Source: Bdellovibrionaceae bacterium UBA3535 (GTDB lineage Bacteria > Bdellovibrionota > Bdellovibrionia > Bdellovibrionales > UBA840). Taken from it: a stretch of DNA of 64,000 bases. Positions 43,526 through 51,830 of this stretch are shown piece by piece. Location: the NCBI GenBank assembly GCA_002376845.1, contig DFOS01000019.1, positions 1 through 64,000 on the forward strand, given 5' to 3'. Every line of letters starts with the position of its first letter. The first letter of the stretch is position 1. Below the pieces are notes generated by a model. The model was not told the DNA's origin and did not search any database. It saw nothing but the letters and a program-made list of their open reading frames with translations. The position numbers and the translations under genes were made by a program.

Positions 43526-45021
43526 AGTTTTTTCAATACAAAGTGCATGATGCCGTCTTCGTAGTATTTTTGAAAATCTTCCGTATCGACTTGGGCATTT
43601 AGGGGTATCACTTGGTGAAAGCTCTGCACTTTGGAGGATTCAATTTTACGGCCATTTTCATCGATCTTTTCGCGAAATTCTCTTTGTCCCGTAACATTGA
43701 TTTGTCGTGATTGTATGCGAACTTTAATGTTTTCGGTTTCATGTTTCGGAATTTTAATTTTAAAATTATAGGTTCTAGGCCCCTCTTGTAAGAGAGTGGG
43801 GAGGGTAGTGGTTCTATAAAAAGGGTCTTCCGAAATGTCTTTGTATTTTGCTACATTTTCTAAGAATTCTCGTTGTTTGTTAATCAATGCTTTTGTGTAA
43901 AGCTCCTCTTTATTCCTTAGTTGCTGTTCATGATTGCGGTTGGCCACTGCTTTTTCTTGCTCATGCTCTTTGTGCAGACTGGCCAACATGCGGTCATTTT
44001 CTTTTTTCTGAAATTCATAGCGCTCTCGAAAGTTTTTATCAATGGCGGCTAGTCTTTCATTGTGATCTTTGCGCGCCAGATCCAATTCTTTTTCATGTTC
44101 CTGCTTAAGTTTTAACTCTTTTTCATCGTAGGTTTTTTCATTTTCATCTAATTTGTTTTCGCGAAGCTTTTTTTGTTCCGCCACTTCGGCTCGGTGCTCA
44201 TCCCGGAGCTTATTGCTGACCGCCTGGTAGCGCTGGTTTTCTCGCTCGACTGTGGACTTGTGCTCTCCCGTTAACTGGCGGTATTCCTGCTCTTGTTTTA
44301 ATTTGGTTTCTTTGTAACGCTTTTGAAACTGTTCTTGCTGGGTGGTGTAGACTTCATTTTGTTGTTTTTGGTTTTCTTGAATGCGCTCAGCATGGGATTC
44401 TTGCATGCGAGCGATCTCGGCTTTATTTCTAGTTTTTACATTCTCTTCAATGCGTTGGAATTCTTTTGTCTGCTGTTCGGCTTCTTTTTCATGCTTGGCA
44501 CGTATATTTTGCAAGCGTTCATTTTGCTTGTAGGAGACTTCACGTTGGTCCTCATTGCCCTTTTCTTTTATTTCGGCAATATTTTTGCTGTAGCGCTTTT
44601 CCAATTCACGGGTTTGCTCGGTTAAATCCTTTTCCAGTTTTTCTAGGCGGTCTGCATGCTGATTTCTGGCTCGCATATATTGCGTATCCCGTGCGGATCG
44701 TTCTTCTGAAATTCCTTCTTTTTGTTTTCTTTGCGCTTCTTGGTATGCCAAGCGCTGGCGACGCAATTGTTTTTTGTAGTTGTCTTCCAATTGCTTGGAT
44801 TGTTCCTGGGCACTGGCAACTCGTTCTTGATTAGCTTTTTGGATATGATTGACACTGGCCTCACCATGCTTGTTCAGCTTTTTTTCGCGTTCCGCATAAT
44901 CTTGGCGAGTGCGACGCAGACGGTCCTCGCCTTGCTCAATGATATTTTGCCGTTTGTTCTCGTAATGCTCTTGCAGACGCTGCATTGCCTCGGCATCTTT
45001 GCTTCTAATTCCTGAAGCCAA
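43522..45021 (-). CDS. Long coiled-coil protein fused to a C-terminal Hsp20 (alpha-crystallin) domain
   Basis: A 499-residue protein. Residues 1 to about 385 are an almost unbroken coiled coil very rich in Glu, Lys, Gln and Arg. The last 100 residues (DPFYRTT, then GPRTYNFKIKIP, INVTGQREFREKIDENGRK, VQSFHQVIPLNAQVD and YYEDGIMHFVLKK) follow the small heat-shock alpha-crystallin pattern strand by strand. The best start is TTG 45021, six bases after a perfect AGGAGG; a GTG at 45027 touches that site and is too close. No signal or membrane helix, so cytoplasmic. I know no standard family with this architecture; a filament or aggregate-binding scaffold is an inference. Its stop overlaps the convergent gene by four bases. 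Confidence 0.85.
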   Translation of the reverse strand: MASGIRSKDAEAMQRLQEHYENKRQNIIEQGEDRLRRTRQDYAEREKKLNKHGEASVNHIQKANQERVASAQEQSKQLEDNYKKQLRRQRLAYQEAQRKQKEGISEERSARDTQYMRARNQHADRLEKLEKDLTEQTRELEKRYSKNIAEIKEKGNEDQREVSYKQNERLQNIRAKHEKEAEQQTKEFQRIEENVKTRNKAEIARMQESHAERIQENQKQQNEVYTTQQEQFQKRYKETKLKQEQEYRQLTGEHKSTVERENQRYQAVSNKLRDEHRAEVAEQKKLRENKLDENEKTYDEKELKLKQEHEKELDLARKDHNERLAAIDKNFRERYEFQKKENDRMLASLHKEHEQEKAVANRNHEQQLRNKEELYTKALINKQREFLENVAKYKDISEDPFYRTTTLPTLLQEGPRTYNFKIKIPKHETENIKVRIQSRQINVTGQREFREKIDENGRKIESSKVQSFHQVIPLNAQVDTEDFQKYYEDGIMHFVLKKL

Positions 45022-45042
45022 ACTCACCCTCCTGGTAGTATT

Positions 45043-45048
45043 ATTATA
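45043..45048 (-). promoter_or_regulatory. Perfect -10 box close to the coiled-coil/Hsp20 gene
   Basis: On the minus strand TATAAT lies about 10 bases before the AGGAGG ribosome site, predicting a leader of about 15 bases. No good -35 is visible at 16-18 bases, so an activator or another sigma factor may be needed. Confidence 0.4.
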
Positions 45049-45068
45049 CCTCTTTAATATTTCAGGAA

Positions 45069-45341
45069 TTAGTTTTCTGTCTGGGAACTGGGCAATCGTC
45101 CTGCGGGTTGTTTCGGATTAGGACAATAGGCCTTGTAATTCGAAGTATCCCCATAGCATTTCCATGAATCAATATAAACCACTTCCTGATTCTGCGGAAC
45201 ATGAAAGTATTCAGGGTATTGTAAGTGATCTAGTGTGGAGACTACTTCGCGCACCTTTTGGCCATTGTTATCTAAAATGTCTAACTGGTAGACACGGTAT
45301 TCAGCTTGTAAGAACAAAAGACCTAACAAAGACCAAAGCAT
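45069..45341 (-). CDS. Small secreted protein
   Basis: A 90-residue protein with a signal-like start MLWSLLGLLFLQAEY and a mature part of strands (YRVYQLDILDNNGQKVREVVSTLDHLQYPEYFHVP) followed by a Cys pair (WKCYGDTSNYKAYC) likely forming a disulfide. No family recognised. It lies upstream of the coiled-coil/Hsp20 gene on the same strand, divergent from the methyltransferase. The region opposite carries no better frame. Confidence 0.55.
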   Translation of the reverse strand: MLWSLLGLLFLQAEYRVYQLDILDNNGQKVREVVSTLDHLQYPEYFHVPQNQEVVYIDSWKCYGDTSNYKAYCPNPKQPAGRLPSSQTEN

Positions 45342-45413
45342 ATGGATTTTTCGGAAACTGGACCTTTTTCTTTAAGGATTTTTTTGAAAAATTACCGATA
45401 AAGCTTTGAGATT

Positions 45414-46250
45414 ATGATGGATGATAAAGAATTAGAATACATACTTGGAACCGGCATAGAAGAGTTGGAGCGATTGGCCATTCAACATCGGCTTTGGGCT
45501 TCGGCTACCAGTGCAGCATGGGACCGAGCAGGAATAGGGCTTGGTCATAGCGTTTTAGATTTTGGCTGCGGCCCAGGTAATGTAAGTTTTGATTTGGCCC
45601 AGTTGGTGGGGCGTGAGGGCAAGGTTTATGGCATCGATCAGTCGCGCCGCTTTGTGAACTATGTGAATCAGCAGGCAAAAAACAACCACATTCCGCAAAT
45701 AGAGGCACGCTTAGGTTCCGCCGAGGAAGTAGCGGCCATTTTTCCAGAAAAAAATAATTTCGATTTTGTTTACGCTCGCTGGCTTCTATGCTGGTTGCCA
45801 AATCCAGAAAGAGCCATAGAGCAAGTTTTCCAACTATTGAAACCGGGTGGAAAATTTATCATTCATGATTATTTTAACTGGGGCACTATGGCAATGGCTC
45901 CTAGGTCGGCCGCTTTTGAAAAAGCGGTACGTGCTTGTGTAGAAACCTTTGATGAGGCCGGAGGCGACATAGAAATAGCCGCCCGCTTACCCAAAATCTT
46001 AAAGGAACAAGGTTTCTCAATTTCACACAAACAAGTGCATCAAAAAATTGCCTGGGGCGGCACCTATGGCAGTGACGTTTGGTGGATGATCACCTTTTTT
46101 CGTAATTTTGTGCCGAGATTAAAAGAGATGGGCAAACTTAGTGGTGAAGAGGCCGAGGAGGTCTTTGGGCTTATGAAGGAGCTCGAAAGCAACGACGAAG
46201 TGTTTTGTACTTGCCCACCTTTATTTGAGTTTATTGCCACAAAATCTTAG
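45414..46250 (+). CDS. SAM-dependent methyltransferase, class I
   Basis: A 278-residue methyltransferase with motif I VLDFGCGPGNVS (about residues 48-59), acidic loop end VYGIDQS, motif II-like NFDFVYARWLLCWLPNPE and motif III LLKPGGKFIIHDYF. A hydrophobic aromatic segment (WGGTYGSDVWWMITFFRNFV) near the C-terminus may shape the substrate pocket. The substrate cannot be told; the set of motifs fits small-molecule or lipid quinone-type methylases. Two start ATGs lie side by side (45414, 45417). Its TAG overlaps the convergent gene's stop by four bases. Confidence 0.88.
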   Translation: MMDDKELEYILGTGIEELERLAIQHRLWASATSAAWDRAGIGLGHSVLDFGCGPGNVSFDLAQLVGREGKVYGIDQSRRFVNYVNQQAKNNHIPQIEARLGSAEEVAAIFPEKNNFDFVYARWLLCWLPNPERAIEQVFQLLKPGGKFIIHDYFNWGTMAMAPRSAAFEKAVRACVETFDEAGGDIEIAARLPKILKEQGFSISHKQVHQKIAWGGTYGSDVWWMITFFRNFVPRLKEMGKLSGEEAEEVFGLMKELESNDEVFCTCPPLFEFIATKS

Positions 46251-46567
46251 TGCAATACTTTTACTTCTTTAACGGAGTTTTCTAGTAGGTTGAAATAGGT
46301 CTCTACCAAAAGCTCAAAAGTCTTCTCATCCAGAGAATTCATATAATCAATTTTGTCTTGTAAGCTTTCTTGGGCAATAAAATCTGCTAGTAGGGCTTGC
46401 ATTTTCTTTAGCTTGTTCATGCTAAACTCTTTTGTCTGCTTTGCTTTTGGTCTGCTTAGAACGCGAGCAATGTCGCGGTTTTCAAACAAGAGGTGAATGC
46501 CCTTCATTGACTGATGTAACAAGAATTCGAGTTGGTCCAACTTATCTAATTGAATTACTTTTTCCAT
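46247..46567 (-). CDS. Small helical protein of unknown function
   Basis: A 106-residue all-helical cytoplasmic protein (MEKVIQLDKLDQLEFLLHQSMKGIHLLFEN...). Good ribosome site GGGAGG before the ATG. No family recognised. It stands alone on the minus strand, ending against the methyltransferase gene with a four-base stop overlap and starting divergently from the next forward gene. Confidence 0.62.
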   Translation of the reverse strand: MEKVIQLDKLDQLEFLLHQSMKGIHLLFENRDIARVLSRPKAKQTKEFSMNKLKKMQALLADFIAQESLQDKIDYMNSLDEKTFELLVETYFNLLENSVKEVKVLH

Positions 46568-46729
46568 TCGGCCTCCCTGCCTAATCTCTCTTTTACAAGA
46601 GTCTTCCTATAATTATTTTTCTAAGTCTTGCAGATGAAAGCAAGGTGAAATCTTCAACAGATGACGATTCTCGTCAATTATGGTTGATTCCACTTAGAAA
46701 GGCGATGACAATAATCAAGAGGTTAGGCG

Positions 46730-47590
46730 TTGACGAAGCATAAAACGAAGAAAAAAAGTGCAAAAAAACCAGCCGTAGGTCGAGGCAGCGCAGCTGCTCC
46801 CGAAGAGATCGTGATTGATGCTGATAAAAAACTCATTTTTAAAAATGAGGGAGATTTATACAAGCACTTTCAAAAGGAAATTCTGAGTTTGGAAGAGGTT
46901 TTTTATAAGTCCTATGATGAAAAATCAGACATTCAAGAAGAAAACTTCAAAGAATACGAAGATTTGTTGGTGGATACATTGGCGCAACCAGATTATGTGC
47001 TAACTTCGGATCTTTTAAAAAATCAAAATGCTCGGCATTTTACCAAAACCTACGAGTCCACCTTAAATGGCGATGCCGTTTACTATATAGCTGTTGCCTA
47101 TGTAGTAGAAGAAGAGCCTACCTTTGTTTTCATTCACTTTCCAACGAAGTCGAAGGATCTTTATGATCTGTTTTCTAGTGGGGAAGTCCTATACGATGCA
47201 CAAAAAGAATACGAAGAGGGCGATGCCCTATCCGATGGTGATGAGTTGGCGGTAGGCCTTTATACGGCCATGCTAAAAATTCGCTCCGATAAAGATATTC
47301 CAGAAAGTGACTTTGCTAACTATCGACATTATCGCGATGAGGGAATTGAAGAGCCGGATGAGATTTGGCGTGACCCCGATCTTCAGGGAAATGTTTTGGT
47401 AACCTTTATAAAAGATTATAGCGATGCGGATATGGATTTGTTTTATTTGTCCGTAGCGGTGGAAGACAAAATGAGTGACTCCCACGTGCTGCTGTTTTCT
47501 TTTCCCACCAATGATAAGCATTTGGTGGACCGATATCGGCATGGTGAAAATTTGCATGCAGAAGAGATCGAAACTTCGGATAGTCATTGA
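46730..47590 (+). CDS. Acidic cytoplasmic protein of unknown function
   Basis: A 286-residue protein starting at TTG 46730 (AGAGG eight bases upstream; no in-frame ATG near). A basic N-terminus of Lys-rich residues (MTKHKTKKKSAKKPA) is followed by a very acidic alpha/beta domain. Two related blocks, YYIAVAYVVEEEPTFVFIHFPTKSKDLYDLFSSGE and FYLSVAVEDKMSDSHVLLFSFPTNDKHLVDRYRHGE (each 35 residues; key shared parts 'Y.(I/L)(A/S)VA', 'F.FPT..K.L.D', 'GE'), suggest an internal duplication. No family recognised. Its stop overlaps the next gene's start. Confidence 0.68.
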   Translation: MTKHKTKKKSAKKPAVGRGSAAAPEEIVIDADKKLIFKNEGDLYKHFQKEILSLEEVFYKSYDEKSDIQEENFKEYEDLLVDTLAQPDYVLTSDLLKNQNARHFTKTYESTLNGDAVYYIAVAYVVEEEPTFVFIHFPTKSKDLYDLFSSGEVLYDAQKEYEEGDALSDGDELAVGLYTAMLKIRSDKDIPESDFANYRHYRDEGIEEPDEIWRDPDLQGNVLVTFIKDYSDADMDLFYLSVAVEDKMSDSHVLLFSFPTNDKHLVDRYRHGENLHAEEIETSDSH

Positions 47591-48459
47591 TGATGCAAAA
47601 GTTTTTTAAATCTTTCCTTCTTTTATTGCTTGCAGCTTGTAGCACTACTAGGAGTGCTAAAAATCTTAATGAAAAGCCGCAAGTTGTAAGTGAGGATCAA
47701 GCCTACGAATTGGCATTGAAGCCCCAAAAGGGTGATCGAATGCGGCATCGCTACCATGTGGTGAGCATTACGCGCACCTTTGATGGCAGTAGTGTGGCGC
47801 GTGAAAAAGAGGAAATTACGGATTTTGTGGTAGAGCAATTGGTAAAGCGAGTGAATGACAAAACCGCCCTTTACGTGATCACTGTACCAGAGAAAAATGG
47901 CGTAATGGATTTGCACGACTTGGTGATGCCGCGAATCGGGGAGACGCTTAGACTGCACCTGGCTCCCAATGGCAAAGTTTACTACGCCGAAGGGTATGAG
48001 ACCCACTCGCCCTTTTATTTGTCACCCATTTCCTTGCCCGATAAAAAGGTGAAAGTCGGAGATACTTGGGTTTTAAAAGAGGAGTGGAAAAACGACAAAA
48101 GCGGTATGCCCATGCAGATAGACCTAGTGAGTATATTAAAAAATATTTACATATCTGGCGGTCGTAAATACGCAGAAATCGAAACCTCCGGAGAGGTCAG
48201 TGTGCCGCTTTTGGGAAGACAAAAAGTAGATTTTTCTAGCAATGTGGTGGGGCGCCTATTGATCGAGCTACAAAGCGGCAATGTAGTGTGGTCGGAAATA
48301 CGAAATTATGAAACGCTGGAGTATCCAGAGGCCAAGGTGAATGTGCGCACCTGCATGGAAATGGTCATAGAAAAACCCGAAAAGCTGGTCTGGCCTTGGG
48401 CTCTGAAACCCAATTGTGATCCTGCTGAAGAATTTGTCTATTCCATACCTGGAAACTAA
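47587..48459 (+). CDS. Lipoprotein of unknown function
   Basis: A 290-residue protein with lipobox LAAC (Cys18). The mature region is beta-rich with paired strands (RYHVVSITRTFDGSSVAREKEEITDFVVEQLV, KVKVGDTWVLKEEW, KYAEIETSGEVSVPLLGRQKVDFSS), suggesting a lipid- or ligand-binding barrel half, though this is inference. Start at the first of three ATGs overlapping the previous stop (ATGA). Followed by an 80-base gap and another secreted protein. Confidence 0.75.
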   Translation: MMMQKFFKSFLLLLLAACSTTRSAKNLNEKPQVVSEDQAYELALKPQKGDRMRHRYHVVSITRTFDGSSVAREKEEITDFVVEQLVKRVNDKTALYVITVPEKNGVMDLHDLVMPRIGETLRLHLAPNGKVYYAEGYETHSPFYLSPISLPDKKVKVGDTWVLKEEWKNDKSGMPMQIDLVSILKNIYISGGRKYAEIETSGEVSVPLLGRQKVDFSSNVVGRLLIELQSGNVVWSEIRNYETLEYPEAKVNVRTCMEMVIEKPEKLVWPWALKPNCDPAEEFVYSIPGN

Positions 48460-48538
48460 TTCAAAACCATATTTTATAAGAAATACTCATTTGGGCTTTT
48501 CTGTATATTCCCGATTTCGAAGCCGTTAGATTTGCCCT

Positions 48539-49567
48539 ATGGGGTTGGGGACGTTTTTACTATCATTTGCATTTGCCATTCAATGTAAAACAATATTTCA
48601 GCCAACGAATTTTGATGCCTATGCCAGCAATGCAAGCTCCCGTGCTAGCATCAGGGACTCCATACACGCCCTCAAGACTTTGCAGACAGGGCTATTAGCA
48701 GAACGGACAAATCCAAAATCTTTATATCGGAATTCGAAGTACAATCTGGTTTTTATTGATCAGCAGTTTGCCAAGCACATAGACACCGCTGAGCGTCTCT
48801 TATCGTATAAGATCATTTCCTACAAAGAGTATACGGATTATTTTTTACGCTATATTAGTTTGTCCTCATTTTTACCCAGTTCCGAAATTCTTCGTGTACT
48901 CACGGATGATGGCCGCAGGCCTCTGTCCAAGTCCGCGGTGCATATGCAAAAAGAGATTGTCGACTCCCTTCTTTACATTCCTTATGCCAATTTGAAACGG
49001 CAAACAAAGACGTATCGCTTGGGTTTTGAAGAGAGCGTAAACTTATCTAGCCTTGATTTTCAGCGGCTTTATTTTACTTACCGAACACCAAGTCTAGAAG
49101 CCATGTCAGAATTTTATCGCAAAGGTGTTTTGCCAATAGGCCTTACAGAAAAAGTGCAAAGCTTTGATGGTTCTATGTTGTCTTTGCCACATCGATTTTC
49201 ACGCCATGATTTGCAGCATGCAGCTAGGTTTGCCAAAGAAATTGAGGTTTTGGCAGAGTCTCAAGGGTTAAGCAACAAAGACTTTATGCGCCAGTATTCG
49301 CTGTGGCTCAAAACATATATGTCAAAAGCCCGTAAGAAATTAACAAAGGCGGAATACAAAATACTAGAAGTAGTGGTCTTTGCTAAGAATCATGAATCCT
49401 ATGACCTATTCTATCCACGGAGCAGTGGAAAACTTTATGATGTAAGTCTAAGTCAAAAAGAAATTGATCGATACTTAAGATTTTACCCGCCAAGTCGTAG
49501 TGGGGTTTTGGACAATATTGATCTAGATGTGGCTATTTTAAATGTTCTTCGCTATCTAGAACCCTAA
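48539..49567 (+). CDS. Secreted or membrane-anchored protein of unknown function
   Basis: A 342-residue protein with a hydrophobic start (MGLGTFLLSFAFAIQCKTI). The Cys at residue 16 sits in AIQC, which is not a good lipobox, so it may be a plain signal peptide. The mature part is helical and rich in Tyr, Ser, Arg and Leu, with a basic pI. No recognised domain. No clear ribosome site. Its TAA overlaps the mutS2 stop by four bases. Confidence 0.65.
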   Translation: MGLGTFLLSFAFAIQCKTIFQPTNFDAYASNASSRASIRDSIHALKTLQTGLLAERTNPKSLYRNSKYNLVFIDQQFAKHIDTAERLLSYKIISYKEYTDYFLRYISLSSFLPSSEILRVLTDDGRRPLSKSAVHMQKEIVDSLLYIPYANLKRQTKTYRLGFEESVNLSSLDFQRLYFTYRTPSLEAMSEFYRKGVLPIGLTEKVQSFDGSMLSLPHRFSRHDLQHAARFAKEIEVLAESQGLSNKDFMRQYSLWLKTYMSKARKKLTKAEYKILEVVVFAKNHESYDLFYPRSSGKLYDVSLSQKEIDRYLRFYPPSRSGVLDNIDLDVAILNVLRYLEP

Positions 49568-51828
49568 ATTTCAATCCAGGTTACCCCATCGCCACCTTGG
49601 CTTTTGTCGGCAATATGCCATTTTTTAATAAAGTCGGAACGAGAACAAAAAGTGCGTACTGCCTTTTTTAAAACCCCTGAGCCGTGACCATGCACAACCT
49701 GGATGCGATCACTGCCTTGCCTTAGGGCTTCGTCCACTTCCACTTCTAGGGCTTGTAGAGCTTCCTCCATGGTCATGCCGCGAATGTCGAGCTTGCGGTC
49801 TTCAGAGGCGAGTTTTTTTGAAATGGTATAGGGGTTAATTTTTGCCGCTTTCTCGCCTTCATGTCTTTGTAGAAAACGAAAGTGCAAGCTTAAGTGCATG
49901 GAGTTGCTAAGGACTTGTACTTCACCTTTTTGATTGGGCCGGCTTTGTACAATGCCGCGCTTTTGTAAACTGGTAATGAAGACTTCTGTTCCTGGAGGAA
50001 AGTGCTCGGCAAAGTCCTCGGCTGTGATTTCTTTACTTTCTGGTGCCTTGATAATCTTAGGAAGATCTGCTTTGAGTTCAAAGACGTTGGCAGCTTTATT
50101 TTTCTTAGAATCCTCCAAAAACTGTTCCAGGCGTTTTTCAGCGGCCTGTGTTAGCTCTTCCATGGCTTTTTGTTTTTGTTTTTCAAAATTTAAAAGTTTG
50201 GCTTCGTATTCGCTTTTTAGTTTTTGGTTTTCTTTTTGCAAGTCTTCTAGGTGAGCTTCCTGCTCCATCAATCTTTGTTTGGTGATTTCTAAAGATTCCA
50301 TTTGTCTATGTCGTTCTTTCCAGTCCTCCGACAAATATTCGTATGCCTCATGCAAAATATTTTCGGGTACTCCCAATTGTTTTGCTGTTTTTAAGGCGAA
50401 GGAGGAGCCAGCAAGCCCCATTACCACTTTATAGGTGGGCAAGCCTCGAGTTTCATCAAAATCCATGCTGCCAATATTCACACCGGATTCACTTTTCCAT
50501 CCAGATTTTAATGGTCCTAAGTGCGAGGTAGTTAAATTAAAAATTTTCCTATCGGCATAATTTTGTAAAAAGGCCCTGGCAATGGCGGCGCCCTCTTCTG
50601 GATCGGTGGATCCGCAAATCTCATCAATCAATATTAAGTCCTTTTGACTTCTTGCTGCAAGAGAGTCTTTTAGCTCCTGGATATGGGCTGCAAAGGTGGA
50701 CAGTCCTTCTCGAATATTCTGTGAGTCACCAACGGAAATGTATATATTTTCTATGAATGGAATTTTTGAAGAAGCTTCTGCGCATATTGGTAGCCCGCAG
50801 GCAGCCATACGGGCTGCAATGCCTAGAGATTTTAGCAATATGGTTTTACCGCCGGCATTCGGCCCAGAAATCAATAAAACTGGCTCTGTGTGGGAGATGC
50901 GTAGCGAATTGGATACTACCGAATGTCCTTGGTAAACCAATAGTGGATTGCGCAATTGCACCAGATCGAAGTCGTCAGAGAATTCAAATTTCTGCCCATC
51001 AATTCGTGTGTTAAACTTCGCCAATGTAAAATAAAAATCCAAATCCAGAAGAAGCAAAAAGGAATTTTCAATTTCCGTTATTTTTTCACGTAATCTTTGC
51101 GAGATCTCTTTGAGTAGCCGTTCCATTTCGGCTTGGATGGCCAATTCAATTTCGCGTAATTTGTTGTTCGCATGTACTACAGATTCTGGCTCTATATAGA
51201 TGCTTTGTCCGCTATTGCTTACGTCATGAACGATACCCTTAAACTTGCCTTGCATGCCGTGTTTTACCGGTACAACCCAACGTCCATCACGGGTGGTAAC
51301 AAACTTGTCTTGCAAGTATTCCTCTGGTCCATGTTGGTGCAAGATGTTTTTTAATAGCCCCTGAATTTCACCGCCCATTTTTACTTTCTCCCGATTTAGG
51401 CGTGTAAGCTCTGGAGTGGCATCCATAAGGACATTGCCCTCAGAATCAATCGATTTAACTAGTCGGTCAAAAAGCGGTTTTAGGTTCTCAACACTAAAGG
51501 AATTGAGCCAAGTATTTTCGCTTTGCTCAACTAGCTCATAAACATAATCGACCTCAGATAAAAATGAGCGCACATCTTTGAGCTCTAGAGGACTAAGTAT
51601 GGCTTGTTTTCTCAGTCTTTGAATCCAGTAGCGAACCAGATCTAGGCTGCTTAAGCTTAAGTGTGCTTCTGTAAGAGCCTCTTGGGCATCAAGGATACTC
51701 TTTACTTGTTGTTTGGCGGCGGCGGGGGAGCTTGGCGATAAATCTTGCAAACGAGACTTGGTGATCTCATTTTTTGTGTGGGAGGAAATCGTATTTAATA
51801 TTTTTTGCCAATCAATTCTTTGTAACAT
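49564..51828 (-). CDS. mutS2: Endonuclease MutS2 / ribosome rescue factor
   Basis: A 754-residue MutS2. Core and lever helices come first, then the ATPase with Walker A ISGPNAGGKTILLKS, Walker B LILIDEICGSTDPEEGAA and LTTSHLGPL, a long coiled coil (about residues 500-600), and a C-terminal Smr domain (KLDIRGMTMEEALQALEVEV, QVVHGHGSGVLKKAVRTF). Homologues suppress recombination or split collided ribosomes. Full length and all motifs intact. It lies directly downstream of lnt on the same strand, three bases apart, so the two are probably in one operon. Confidence 0.96.
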   Translation of the reverse strand: MLQRIDWQKILNTISSHTKNEITKSRLQDLSPSSPAAAKQQVKSILDAQEALTEAHLSLSSLDLVRYWIQRLRKQAILSPLELKDVRSFLSEVDYVYELVEQSENTWLNSFSVENLKPLFDRLVKSIDSEGNVLMDATPELTRLNREKVKMGGEIQGLLKNILHQHGPEEYLQDKFVTTRDGRWVVPVKHGMQGKFKGIVHDVSNSGQSIYIEPESVVHANNKLREIELAIQAEMERLLKEISQRLREKITEIENSFLLLLDLDFYFTLAKFNTRIDGQKFEFSDDFDLVQLRNPLLVYQGHSVVSNSLRISHTEPVLLISGPNAGGKTILLKSLGIAARMAACGLPICAEASSKIPFIENIYISVGDSQNIREGLSTFAAHIQELKDSLAARSQKDLILIDEICGSTDPEEGAAIARAFLQNYADRKIFNLTTSHLGPLKSGWKSESGVNIGSMDFDETRGLPTYKVVMGLAGSSFALKTAKQLGVPENILHEAYEYLSEDWKERHRQMESLEITKQRLMEQEAHLEDLQKENQKLKSEYEAKLLNFEKQKQKAMEELTQAAEKRLEQFLEDSKKNKAANVFELKADLPKIIKAPESKEITAEDFAEHFPPGTEVFITSLQKRGIVQSRPNQKGEVQVLSNSMHLSLHFRFLQRHEGEKAAKINPYTISKKLASEDRKLDIRGMTMEEALQALEVEVDEALRQGSDRIQVVHGHGSGVLKKAVRTFCSRSDFIKKWHIADKSQGGDGVTWIEI

Positions 51829-51830
51829 AG

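Noticed and set aside
44323..45015. Hydrophobic, membrane-protein-like frames on the plus strand
   Set aside because: They are antisense to the Glu/Lys/Gln-rich coiled coil, whose complement gives Phe and Leu codons. Artefact of composition.
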